A stretch of DNA of 12,639 bases from Clostridiales bacterium UBA4706 (GTDB taxonomy: Bacteria; Bacillota; Clostridia; Oscillospirales; Oscillospiraceae), in NCBI GenBank assembly GCA_002404605.1, contig DHKA01000022.1, positions 4,384 through 17,022 on the forward strand, read 5' to 3'. Shown one piece after another: positions 1-6,299 of the stretch. The translations under genes and the position numbers were made by a program. The first letter of the stretch is position 1. Each line of letters begins with the position of its first letter. The notes beneath the pieces were generated by a model that did not search any database, had not been told where the DNA came from, and saw only the letters and a program-made list of their open reading frames with translations.

Positions 1-189
1 AACATCATCCACTGCCCCATCGGTAAGGCTTCCTTCGGCGCGGAGAAGCTGCTTGAGAACTACACCGCTCTCATCACCGCCATCCTGCGCGCGAAGCCCG
101 CGACCGCGAAGGGTCAGTATATCCGCAGCTGCGTGACCGCCACCACCATGGGCCCTGGCATCAAGATCAACGCCCAGAAGCAGCTTTAA
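1..189 (+). CDS. rplA: 50S ribosomal protein L1, C-terminal part (partial)
   Basis: The frame is open from base 1 and encodes 62 residues before a TAA stop, so the 5' part of the gene lies outside the window. The visible residues match the C-terminal region of ribosomal protein L1: a CPIGKASF segment, then a helix with LLENYTALITAILRAKP, then the typical TMGPGIKI ending. L1 binds 23S rRNA at the L1 stalk near the E site, and in many bacteria it represses its own operon. A strong terminator follows 21 bases after the stop, so rplA is the last gene of its transcription unit. rplJ and rplL, often found next, are not here. The assignment is confident from conserved residues. Confidence 0.95.
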   Translation, partial: NIIHCPIGKASFGAEKLLENYTALITAILRAKPATAKGQYIRSCVTATTMGPGIKINAQKQL

Positions 190-210
190 TTTCGGATAGC
201 GAAATAAAAA

Positions 211-240
211 ATCGCCGAACTTCAAGTTCGGCGATTTTTT
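211..240 (+). terminator. Rho-independent terminator of the rplA unit
   Basis: A perfect 10-bp stem (ATCGCCGAAC, bases 211-220) with a 5-base TTCAA loop pairs with bases 226-235 and is followed by a T run. A run of A before the stem means it could also work on the minus strand. It separates rplA from htrA. Confidence 0.93.
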
Positions 241-334
241 ATTAACAAAATGTTCAAAATAGTTTCAGTTTCTTTTCAGAAATCCATGGTAGGATGCAGC
301 CATAAGATGAAAAACGAAACAAGAGGTGTTTTCC

Positions 335-1696
335 ATGTACGAGAACAACAATCCCAACTCCGATAACGAAGGCAGCACCTACCGGTATACGCCGGAACGC
401 GGCACGCAGAGCGAGTATATCCCCGGCACGTATTCGACCGTTCCGCCCACGCCGCCCGAGCCGCCGAAGAAAAAGAAAGAGCTCACCGCCGGAAAGATCA
501 TTGCCATCGCGCTTGTGTGCTCGCTGCTCGGCGGCTGTCTCGGCGTCGGCGCAACGCTTCTGCTCGGCAGTAGTACCAAAGCGCAGACATCCACGACCAG
601 CACGACCGTGTATGTCGGCGAGCGGCAGACCGAAACGGTGAATACCGCGCGCACCGATACCTCCGAAAAGCTCTCCCCGCGCGAGGTGTATGCGCAGAAC
701 GTGAACTCCACCGTCGGCATCACGACCTCGATCACGACGAACTACTGGGGCTATCAGACGACGAGCGCCGCTTCCGGTTCCGGCTTCATTCTGACCGAGG
801 ACGGCTACATTCTCACGAACTACCACGTGATCGAAAACTCCAGTAGCGTGCAGGTAACGACCTACGACAACACCGCCTACAGCGCCTCGGTCGTCGGTTA
901 CGACGAGAGCAACGACATTGCTGTGCTCAAGATCGACGCCACCGGTCTCACGCCGGTCGTCCTCGGCAGCTCCGACGATCTTTATGTCGGCGACGAGGTC
1001 ATGGCGATCGGCAACCCGCTTGGCGAGCTGACGTTCTCGCTCACCGTCGGCTATGTGAGCGCGCTGGACCGCGAGGTCACGCTCTCCTCCGGCACGATGA
1101 TGGATCTCATCCAGACCGACGCCGCCATCAACTCCGGCAACTCCGGCGGCGCGCTCTTCAACAGCTATGGCGAGGTCGTCGGCATCACGAACGCCAAGTA
1201 CAGCTCCTCCTCTTCTTCGAGCAGCGCGTCCATCGACAACATCGGCTTTGCCATCCCGATCAACCACGTGAAGAGCATCGTCACGAGCATCATTGAAAAA
1301 GGCTATATCGTCAAGCCGTACATCGGCGTTTCCGTCACGACCGTAAGCAGTGAAATGGTCAGCTACGGTCTGCCGCAGGGCGCAGCGGTCAAGGTCGTCA
1401 GTGAGAACAGCCCGGCGGCGGAAAGCGGCTTGAAAGTCAACGATATCATCACCGCCATCAACGGCGAGGAGATCACAACGAGCAGCGAGCTTGTAAAGAT
1501 CGTCTCTGCCAGTCGGCCCGGCGACGAGATGACGCTCACCGTCTACCGGCAGGGTGAGAGCGAACAGCTCACGCTCACGATCACCGTCGGCGAGCAGCAG
1601 AAGAGCGCGCTGGCCGATCCCACGTCGTCCTCGACGCAGCAGCAGTCCTCCGGTTCCTACGGCGGATTCCCGTTCGGCTTCGGCTACGGCGGATAA
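335..1696 (+). CDS. htrA: HtrA/DegP-family membrane-anchored serine protease with one PDZ domain
   Basis: The 453-residue product should be an extracytoplasmic quality-control protease that degrades misfolded exported proteins. It has a Pro/Lys-rich cytoplasmic N-terminus, one membrane segment at about residues 53-79, a trypsin-like domain and one PDZ domain at about 328-420, ending in a Gly/Phe-rich tail. The catalytic triad is visible: H164 in TNYHVIE, D194 in SNDIAVLKID, S270 in NSGNSGGALF. An eight-serine run (YSSSSSSSSAS) sits between the protease core strands and the GFAIP motif. I chose ATG 335 because AAGAGG (321-326) lies 8 bases upstream; an in-frame GTG at 326 overlaps that site. 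The gene is monocistronic between two terminators. I found no convincing promoter in the 95 bases before it. Confidence 0.95.
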   Translation: MYENNNPNSDNEGSTYRYTPERGTQSEYIPGTYSTVPPTPPEPPKKKKELTAGKIIAIALVCSLLGGCLGVGATLLLGSSTKAQTSTTSTTVYVGERQTETVNTARTDTSEKLSPREVYAQNVNSTVGITTSITTNYWGYQTTSAASGSGFILTEDGYILTNYHVIENSSSVQVTTYDNTAYSASVVGYDESNDIAVLKIDATGLTPVVLGSSDDLYVGDEVMAIGNPLGELTFSLTVGYVSALDREVTLSSGTMMDLIQTDAAINSGNSGGALFNSYGEVVGITNAKYSSSSSSSSASIDNIGFAIPINHVKSIVTSIIEKGYIVKPYIGVSVTTVSSEMVSYGLPQGAAVKVVSENSPAAESGLKVNDIITAINGEEITTSSELVKIVSASRPGDEMTLTVYRQGESEQLTLTITVGEQQKSALADPTSSSTQQQSSGSYGGFPFGFGYGG

Positions 1697-1711
1697 CACA
1701 TCCCCCATTGG

Positions 1712-1745
1712 AAAAGGCTCTGCTTCTTCGGAAGCAGAGCCTTTT
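1712..1745 (+). terminator. Terminator hairpin after htrA (palindrome copy 1)
   Basis: Arms AAAAGGCTCTGCTTC and GAAGCAGAGCCTTTT pair perfectly over 15 bp around a TTCG tetraloop, a very stable loop. The T run is part of the stem, so it is symmetrical and can act on both strands. It lies 15 bases after the htrA stop. An identical copy lies at 1981-2014. Confidence 0.85.
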
Positions 1746-1746
1746 G

Positions 1747-1813
1747 GAGCGTGTCAAAAAAGTATTTTTGACACGCTCTCAAACGAGACCCACTGCGTTG
1801 GGCTCTCGTTTGA
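1747..1813. repeat. Repeat module, copy A (two adjacent hairpins)
   Basis: Hairpin 1 has 14-bp arms GAGCGTGTCAAAAA and TTTTTGACACGCTC around AGTA (1747-1778). Hairpin 2 pairs TCAAACGAGA (1779-1788) with TCTCGTTTGA (1804-1813), with an inner CCCA/TGGG pairing offset by one bulged base. Bases 1751-1794 recur at the right edge of the window (12597-12639) with a paired substitution in hairpin 1. Confidence 0.85.
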
Positions 1814-1980
1814 AAAGGCTGCGGCTCGCCGCAGCGCACTCGCTGTGCGCCTGCGGCGCACAACTCGCACGTTTGCGAGCCGAGAAGTATTTTCTCCGAC
1901 GTACACGCCGCCGGAGAAAATGATCCGAACTTTATTTGCGCCTGCGGGCGCAAACTCTGCGAGGCTTTTTCGACAGGCTG

Positions 1981-2014
1981 AAAAGGCTCTGCTTCTTCGG
2001 AAGCAGAGCCTTTT
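1981..2014 (-). terminator. Terminator hairpin after the DUF364 gene (palindrome copy 2)
   Basis: This hairpin is identical over 34 bases to the one at 1712-1745 (15-bp arms, TTCG loop on the plus strand). It begins one base after the stop codon of the minus-strand DUF364 gene and should end that transcript. Confidence 0.8.
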
Positions 2015-2015
2015 G

Positions 2016-2765
2016 TTATTTTCGTAACACCGATTTCCCCATGTACTTCCAGGTGTCCTTGTGGCCGCCGTAGCGCATCGCCTTCCGGCAGCCGGGAATG
2101 TCCCAGCAGAGCGTGCCGAAGAGCGCCGTCACGCCATAGTCGTACCATATCGGCGTCACCGGTACGCTCGGCCCGCTCAATGCTACGATCTCCGAATCAC
2201 GGCAGAGCTCAAGGATGTGCGGCATCGTGCCGTTCGTGAGCGCCATACCGGTAATGATGACGACGTCCGAGCCGGGGATCAGCCGGTCCTCCTCCCACTC
2301 CGGATAGTCGCCGGGGCGCGGGTCCTTTTCAAACACGCGCAGTTCCCGCATACCCGCGAGCTTTTCGCCGCCGTGAAAGTGGCCTACCGTGGAGACGAGC
2401 TTCCCGGCACACTTCGGTTCCAGCGTGCGGAACACGTCGCCTTCGTCGATCTCCGGCGGATAGAGCGTAACACCGAGGACCTCCATACTCTCGCGCCGGT
2501 TGAACCATGCGTTCACCGCCGCGCAGCCGAGCGCCGAGAGCGCCATATCGTCCGAACCGAGCTGCGCTGCAAGATCGCGCAGCGGCTTTCCCAGCCAATC
2601 GGTGCAGACGGCTGCGTCGCCATACGGTTTTTTCCCGGGCAGAGGGAGCGAGGCAAGCCCCGCGCCGCCCTCCGTTTCCACATATGCCTGATACCGTCCG
2701 CGCACTGCCATGGTAACGCGCAGATGCGCCGGTACGGAAGAAATAAACGCTTCATAAAGGTCCAT
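2016..2765 (-). CDS. DUF4213/DUF364 family protein (putative heavy-metal chelation)
   Basis: The product is 249 residues. It resembles the two-domain DUF4213 plus DUF364 family: an N-terminal domain to about residue 85, then a Rossmann-like C-terminal domain with the family motifs TGMALTNGTM (about 173-182) and GPSVPVTP (about 198-205). This family is annotated as putative heavy-metal chelation proteins and is often found beside metal transport genes; no enzymatic reaction is established. I chose the ATG at 2765 because AAGG lies 10 bases upstream on the minus strand. The frame stays open to 2840, but that extension would cross its own promoter. It is divergent from xdhC with shared promoter DNA, which suggests a related role. 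The stop abuts a terminator. Cysteines and histidines occur (for example GHFHGGE, about 128-134) but I cannot assign a metal site. Confidence 0.82.
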   Translation of the reverse strand: MDLYEAFISSVPAHLRVTMAVRGRYQAYVETEGGAGLASLPLPGKKPYGDAAVCTDWLGKPLRDLAAQLGSDDMALSALGCAAVNAWFNRRESMEVLGVTLYPPEIDEGDVFRTLEPKCAGKLVSTVGHFHGGEKLAGMRELRVFEKDPRPGDYPEWEEDRLIPGSDVVIITGMALTNGTMPHILELCRDSEIVALSGPSVPVTPIWYDYGVTALFGTLCWDIPGCRKAMRYGGHKDTWKYMGKSVLRK

Positions 2766-2777
2766 ATGGATTGTACC

Positions 2778-2806
2778 TTGCCTTTCTGTTTTCACCGGAG
2801 TATAAT
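2778..2806 (+). promoter_or_regulatory. Sigma-A type promoter of xdhC
   Basis: A -35 box TTGCCT (2778-2783), a 17-base spacer and a perfect -10 box TATAAT (2801-2806) precede xdhC, with a predicted start near 2813. The -35 box overlaps the leader and ribosome binding site of the divergent DUF364 gene. Confidence 0.75.
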
Positions 2807-2813
2807 TAATTTC

Positions 2814-2842
2814 AGTATACAGGAATTTACCGCATATCACAA
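2814..2842 (-). promoter_or_regulatory. Sigma-A type promoter of the DUF364 gene
   Basis: Read on the minus strand: -35 TTGTGA (2842-2837), 17-base spacer, -10 TATACT (2819-2814), predicted start near 2807. Its -10 box is only 7 bases from the -10 box of the xdhC promoter, so two RNA polymerases could not bind at once. Confidence 0.7.
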
Positions 2843-2858
2843 GTCAGGAGGAATACCC

Positions 2859-3893
2859 ATGCGAAGGATTTTTTCCAAGCTGCTCTATGAGATTGAAGAA
2901 GAGCGCAATGTTATGCTCGTAACGGTCATTGCCGACCGCGGCAGCGCGCCGCGCGGCGCGGGCGCGGCGATGCTCGTCGGCGAAAAGGGCCGCATCACCG
3001 GAACGATCGGCGGTGGCGCCTTGGAATATCAGTCGGAGAAAAAGGCGATGGAACTTCTCAAAACCGGCGAGAGCGCCGTGCACGAGTTTGTGCTCCGTCC
3101 CAACGATAAAGAGGACATCGGCATGCAGTGCGGCGGCGACGTTACGGTGCTCTTTGAGTATGTAAGCGCCGACGATCTCCGCTGGAGTCTGCTCGCGGGC
3201 GCCGTGTGCGACCGCATCGAAGCGGGCAAGCGCGGCTGGCTTGTTCTCCCGCTCGACGGCAGCGTGCCGAGTCTCTACGGCGAGGAAGGCCTTCTCTGCG
3301 GCGAGGGTGTCAGTGAGGACGAGCGCGCCGCGCTCTGCATGGCGCATACGGTCGTCACAAATGCTTATTACGCCGAACCGCTGCCGCTCTTCAACCGTGT
3401 TGTGATCTTCGGCGGTGGGCATATCGCGCAGGCGCTCACGCCCATGCTCGGCGCAGTGGATTTCCGCTGCATCGTGCTCGATAACCGTCCGGCTTACGCC
3501 GACGCTTCTCTTTTCAAGGGAGCCGAGGACGCCATCGTCTGCGACTACGATAACATTGCCGAGTCCGTAACGCTCACTGCGGAGGACTATGTCGTTGTGA
3601 TGACGAACGGCCACGCCGGTGATCTTATCGTCGAGGAACAGGTGCTCCGCTCCCCGCACGCGTATCTCGGCGTCGTTGGCTCGCGCAGCAAGATCGCGTT
3701 CGTCAACAAAACGCTCATGGACCGCGGTATCCCGGAGGAGGCGCTCAAGACCGTACACACGCCGATCGGCACGCCCATCCGTGCCGTTACCCCGGCGGAG
3801 ATCGCCGTGAGCATTCTCGGCGAGCTGATATGCTGCCGCGCCGAGATCCGCGAGGGCGAAAAGCCCGCGCACCACGGCTGTCCGATGCACTGA
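2859..3893 (+). CDS. XdhC/CoxI family molybdenum hydroxylase maturation protein
   Basis: The 344-residue product matches the XdhC/CoxI family, whose studied members bind molybdenum cofactor, help its sulfuration and insert it into xanthine dehydrogenase-type enzymes. The N-terminal domain has RGSAPRGAGAAML (residues 27-39), GTIGGGALE (48-56) and the family cysteine in GMQCGGDV (C91). The C-terminal Rossmann domain starts at VVIFGGGHIA (glycines 185-187) and ends with the TPAEIAVSILGEL segment. A short His/Cys tail (HHGCPMH) follows. I chose ATG 2859 because AGGAGG (2846-2851) is 7 bases upstream. The same frame is open back to 2061, but that part is antisense to the DUF364 gene. No molybdenum hydroxylase gene lies in the window, so the client enzyme is unknown. 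Confidence 0.9.
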   Translation: MRRIFSKLLYEIEEERNVMLVTVIADRGSAPRGAGAAMLVGEKGRITGTIGGGALEYQSEKKAMELLKTGESAVHEFVLRPNDKEDIGMQCGGDVTVLFEYVSADDLRWSLLAGAVCDRIEAGKRGWLVLPLDGSVPSLYGEEGLLCGEGVSEDERAALCMAHTVVTNAYYAEPLPLFNRVVIFGGGHIAQALTPMLGAVDFRCIVLDNRPAYADASLFKGAEDAIVCDYDNIAESVTLTAEDYVVVMTNGHAGDLIVEEQVLRSPHAYLGVVGSRSKIAFVNKTLMDRGIPEEALKTVHTPIGTPIRAVTPAEIAVSILGELICCRAEIREGEKPAHHGCPMH

Positions 3894-3933
3894 CAGGCAT
3901 CCAGCTATCCTGCAAACCTTATATGTACATAAA

Positions 3934-3968
3934 ATCATCCCCCGCGGGCGATGCCCGCGGGGGATGAT
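3934..3968. terminator. Bidirectional terminator between xdhC and the binding-protein gene
   Basis: A perfect 16-bp stem (ATCATCCCCCGCGGGC and its complement) with a 3-base loop lies between two convergent genes. On the minus strand it is followed by a short T run, so it fits the substrate-binding-protein transcript best; on the plus strand it is the only candidate for xdhC. Confidence 0.85.
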
Positions 3969-4021
3969 CCATTTGTCCATTCAAACAGCGCCCTCACCAA
4001 AGCGGGGGTTGTTTGAATACA

Positions 4022-5152
4022 TCAGCCGAGCATGGCCGCGGCTTCTTCCGCGCTCAGATCGTAGTTCCAGAACACCTTGTAGATCTCCTGCGCCTTGGCG
4101 GTCATGTCGTAGTCATAGACCTCCGGGTACAGCAGGTTACCGAGCCACCACACGCCGAGGATCATGTTCATGGACGGGGGCGCAGACAGCCAGCAGTAGG
4201 GATCGCACGGCACGGTGTAGACCTTGCCGTCCTTCACGGCGCGCAGCTCCTGCCACGCGGCCTCGGTCTCAATGATCTCCAGAGCCGCGGCGTCTGTCAC
4301 GAGAACGACATCGGGATCGAAGTTATAAAGCTGCTCCATGTTGATCATGTTGCCGCCGCCCTTGCCGGTGACTTCCTCGAGCACCACGGCGTTCTTCGCG
4401 CCGACAATGCCGAGTGCCTGCGCCTGGGAGGAGCCATCGGCGTTCGTACCGAGAGGATCGCTGCCGGAGCTGTAGAGCACGGAAATCTGCTGATCCTCCG
4501 CGATCTTTGCGCTGTTTTCAGCGGCCATGGTCATGGTCTCCTCAACGAGCTTGGCGAGCTTTTCACCGCGCTCTTCCTTGCCGAGGATGGTGCCGAGGGA
4601 GCGGAAAGCGTCCGCCATGTGGGTGAGGTCGGCTTCAATGAAGATGCAGGGCAGACCGGTCTGCTCCTGGAGCGCCGTCAGATCGTCCGCAATGGATTTT
4701 TTGAAATCACCGAGGTCGATGATGACTTCCGCGCCGGTGGCGAGAAGCTCTTCGAGATTCAGTGTGGTCTTGCCGCCGTACAGCTGGCCGGTCACAGGCA
4801 GATCCGCGATACCATCGTAAAGATACGGGGTCTGGTTCTCGTTGACCTTGGTGCCAACACAGACGAGCTTTTCGGGCGCAAACGCCGCAAGGATCATCGT
4901 GGCCACCGGGCCGCTGGGGGCGATCTTCGTGATGTTGGCAGGCAGCTCAACTTCGCGGCCGCTCGAGTCGGTAAATGTGACCGTTTCGGCGGCAGGCCCT
5001 TCGGCAGGTTCTTCTGCCGGGGCTTCCGTTGCAACGGGCCCTTCCGTCGCCGCAGGCGCTTCGGTCGCGGCAGGCGCGGGTTCCGCCGCGCCGCACGCGG
5101 CAAGGCTGAACAGCATTACCAGCGCGAGAAGCAGGGCAAGTGTTTTTTTCAT
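4022..5152 (-). CDS. ABC transporter substrate-binding lipoprotein, iron-siderophore/metal type (FepB/TroA-like)
   Basis: The 376-residue product has a lipoprotein signal peptide with lipobox LAAC (C20), a low-complexity Ala/Thr/Glu/Pro linker (21-56) with repeated ATEAPA-like units, and a class III periplasmic-binding-type domain (57-376). The domain has the usual opening FTDSSGREVELP and the closing SMNMILGVWWLGNLLYPE helix seen in iron-complex and MolA-like binding proteins. It should sit on the outer membrane face and deliver a metal complex or oxyanion to a permease. Neither permease nor ATPase is adjacent, so it is an orphan here. The ATG at 5152 has GGGGAG 7 bases upstream. Substrate is not readable from sequence: Fe-siderophore, heme, cobalamin and molybdate/tungstate are all possible. 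The nearby xdhC makes molybdate/tungstate worth considering. Confidence 0.87.
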   Translation of the reverse strand: MKKTLALLLALVMLFSLAACGAAEPAPAATEAPAATEGPVATEAPAEEPAEGPAAETVTFTDSSGREVELPANITKIAPSGPVATMILAAFAPEKLVCVGTKVNENQTPYLYDGIADLPVTGQLYGGKTTLNLEELLATGAEVIIDLGDFKKSIADDLTALQEQTGLPCIFIEADLTHMADAFRSLGTILGKEERGEKLAKLVEETMTMAAENSAKIAEDQQISVLYSSGSDPLGTNADGSSQAQALGIVGAKNAVVLEEVTGKGGGNMINMEQLYNFDPDVVLVTDAAALEIIETEAAWQELRAVKDGKVYTVPCDPYCWLSAPPSMNMILGVWWLGNLLYPEVYDYDMTAKAQEIYKVFWNYDLSAEEAAAMLG

Positions 5153-5170
5153 GGATGTACTCCCCTCATT

Positions 5171-5190
5171 ATATTCTCTTGCGAGAATAT
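5171..5190. promoter_or_regulatory. Candidate operator: 20-bp inverted repeat in the leader of the binding-protein gene
   Basis: ATATTCTC and GAGAATAT form a perfect 8-4-8 inverted repeat around TTGC. It lies between the promoter (5205-5234) and the ribosome binding site of the minus-strand binding-protein gene, at about +8 to +27 of the predicted transcript. It does not match the Fur or PerR box patterns I know. As RNA it would also be a short hairpin. A repressor site is an inference from its position. Confidence 0.5.
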
Positions 5191-5204
5191 TTTCGTGTGA
5201 AGTA

Positions 5205-5234
5205 AATATACCAGATCCCGCCCCGTTCTGTCAA
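5205..5234 (-). promoter_or_regulatory. Sigma-A type promoter of the substrate-binding-protein gene
   Basis: Read on the minus strand: perfect -35 TTGACA (5234-5229), 18-base spacer, -10 TATATT (5210-5205), predicted start near 5198. This is the best -35 box in the window. Confidence 0.78.
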
Positions 5235-5263
5235 TTGCTTTTTCGCCATTGATATGATACAGT
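5235..5263 (+). promoter_or_regulatory. Weak candidate promoter of the barnase-like gene
   Basis: TTGCTT (5235-5240), 17-base spacer and TACAGT (5258-5263) on the plus strand, 39 bases before the start codon. TATGAT at 5253 is an alternative -10 with no good -35. Only partial consensus matches. Confidence 0.35.
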
Positions 5264-5301
5264 AAGTGTGATATCTGTCGTCAAACATCGGAGGTTACTT
5301 T

Positions 5302-5856
5302 ATGCGTCGTTTTACCCGTCTCACCGGCGCGCTGCTCGCGCTCGTTCTCGTCTTTTCGCTTCTTTCCGGCTGCGGCGGCGCGGCACCGGACGCACCGTCT
5401 TACACCGCAGCCCCCACCGCGGATGTCGTCCCAACAGCAGACGTCCCGTCTGCCGCCGAACCCGAAGCCGCCTCTCCGGATGAGCCGGACGCCCCCTCCC
5501 CCGCCGCTCTCGATGAAGATGGCGAGTATACCTCAGCGGAGGACGTGGCGCTCTATCTGCATCTCTACGGTCATCTGCCGCAGAACTTCGTCACCAAGAA
5601 AGATGCCCGCGCGCTCGGCTGGAACGGCGGCGGTCTGGACGATTACGCCGACGGCAAATGCATCGGCGGCGACCGGTTTGGAAACTACGAAGGACTGCTG
5701 CCGGACGCGCCGGGACGCGAATACCATGAGTGCGACATCGGCACGCTGCACGCCGTCTCGCGCGGAGCGAAGCGCATCGTATACTCCAACGACGGGCTTA
5801 TCTATTATACCGAGGATCACTATGAGAGCTTTGTATTGCTTTATGGCGAAGAATGA
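5302..5856 (+). CDS. Barnase-type extracellular ribonuclease lipoprotein
   Basis: The 184-residue product has a lipoprotein signal peptide with lipobox LLSGC (C24), an Ala/Pro/Asp-rich linker (25-74) and a barnase-like guanyl-preferring RNase domain (about 76-182). By alignment from memory to Bacillus amyloliquefaciens barnase, catalytic K27, E73, R83, R87 and H102 correspond to K99, E143, R154, R158 and H173, and the guanine-binding E60 to E130. All are kept; barnase R59 is replaced by Y129. The shared segments VTKKDARALGW, IGGDRFGN and TEDHYESF make the family clear. Two cysteines, C120 and C144, fall at barnase positions 50 and 74 and have no counterpart there. No barstar inhibitor gene is adjacent. 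The ATG has GGAGG (5290-5294) 7 bases upstream. It should cut RNA outside the cell while tethered to the membrane, perhaps for nucleotide scavenging or competition. Confidence 0.9.
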   Translation: MRRFTRLTGALLALVLVFSLLSGCGGAAPDAPSYTAAPTADVVPTADVPSAAEPEAASPDEPDAPSPAALDEDGEYTSAEDVALYLHLYGHLPQNFVTKKDARALGWNGGGLDDYADGKCIGGDRFGNYEGLLPDAPGREYHECDIGTLHAVSRGAKRIVYSNDGLIYYTEDHYESFVLLYGEE

Positions 5857-5910
5857 TGTTCTTTCGGACTATTCTTTCTATATTTTATCTATTCCCTTTC
5901 CGCTTTCGTG

Positions 5911-5919
5911 TGCTATAAT
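5911..5919 (+). promoter_or_regulatory. Extended -10 promoter of the atp operon
   Basis: TGCTATAAT is a perfect extended -10 element (TGn plus TATAAT, -10 at 5914-5919), 47 bases before the first atp gene. No good -35 is visible 16-18 bases upstream, which extended -10 promoters can tolerate. It is the only promoter I see for the eight-gene operon. Confidence 0.68.
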
Positions 5920-5966
5920 ACAATTTGGTTTTTAAATGTCTTCTTATGTAATGTGAGGAAAAATAC

Positions 5967-6299
5967 ATGGATCAACCCATTGTGCAGGGGCTGCTCACCT
6001 GTCTCGGCGGTGCCGTCGTTGCCGGTCTCAACGCACTGCTCTCCGCCCGGCTGCTGGACAAAAAGCCCACGGCTTTCGCTTCGTTCTCCGCTGTACGGCA
6101 GCTTTTCAATGTTGCCTATCTTGTTCTTGTTTTTTTTGGTTCGCGCGCTCTCGGCTGGGACGTTACCGCCCCGCTCGTCGGCGCGGCGCTCGGTCTGACC
6201 GCGCTTTCCATGCTTTTTGCCATGCTTCTGGCACGGCGCAACGATAAAAAGTCCAAATCCGCCGCGGCGGATAAGAAGGGAGAAGATCTCAATGGGTGA
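5967..6299 (+). CDS. atpI: AtpI-like small membrane protein, first gene of the ATP synthase operon
   Basis: This 110-residue hydrophobic protein has three likely membrane helices (about 7-27, 43-62, 66-89) and a charged Lys-rich C-terminal tail. Position just before atpB, and size, fit the AtpI / subunit I family, reported in other bacteria to help c-ring assembly or magnesium supply. Sequence similarity is weak, as is usual for AtpI, so the name rests mainly on position. AtpI usually has four helices; three helices with an arginine at the start of the second (R44) also recall AtpR of N-type ATPases, but the rest of the operon is not N-type in order. The start has GAGG (5955-5958) 8 bases upstream. 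The 3' end overlaps atpB by 8 bases. Confidence 0.7.
   Translation: MDQPIVQGLLTCLGGAVVAGLNALLSARLLDKKPTAFASFSAVRQLFNVAYLVLVFFGSRALGWDVTAPLVGAALGLTALSMLFAMLLARRNDKKSKSAAADKKGEDLNG

Larger units (their letters stand above)
1712..2014. repeat. Intergenic array of palindromes between convergent genes
   Basis: This 303-bp stretch between the ends of htrA and the DUF364 gene holds no credible gene but at least eight hairpins. They are: 1712-1745; 1747-1778 (14-bp stem, AGTA loop); 1779-1813 (TCAAACGAGA arms); 1818-1835 (7-bp stem, CTCG loop); 1844-1862 (TGTGCGCC arms, competing with 1834-1850); 1864-1879 (CTCGCA arms); 1889-1921 (ATTTTCTCCG arms); 1935-1954 (TTTGCGCC arms); and 1981-2014. The outer two are identical. 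The whole looks like a mosaic of REP-like palindromic modules. Short frames crossing it are low-complexity products of the repeats. No transposase or clear target-site duplication is visible, so its means of spread is unknown. Confidence 0.85.

Noticed and set aside
241..334. Promoter for htrA
   Set aside because: TAGGAT (290-295) and TAAGAT (303-308) resemble -10 boxes but have no acceptable -35 at the right distance, so I made no call.
254..1708. 484-codon open frame on the minus strand opposite htrA
   Set aside because: It is antisense to a clear HtrA protease, has a composition typical of a shadow frame (Arg/Ala/Asp/Gly/Val-rich), no recognisable family and no ribosome binding site.
1712..2014. 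CRISPR array or transposon
   Set aside because: The palindromes differ from each other and have no regular spacing or unique spacers, so it is not CRISPR. No transposase or target-site duplication is visible.
1554..2148. Short frames through the palindrome array (for example 1554-2027 +, 1684-2148 -, 1708-1923 +)
   Set aside because: They cross terminators and repeat modules, and their products are translated palindromes without start signals.
2061..2858. Long N-terminal extension of the xdhC frame
   Set aside because: It is antisense to the DUF364 gene and its product is Arg/His-rich with no domain; AGGAGG and the family N-terminus place the start at 2859.
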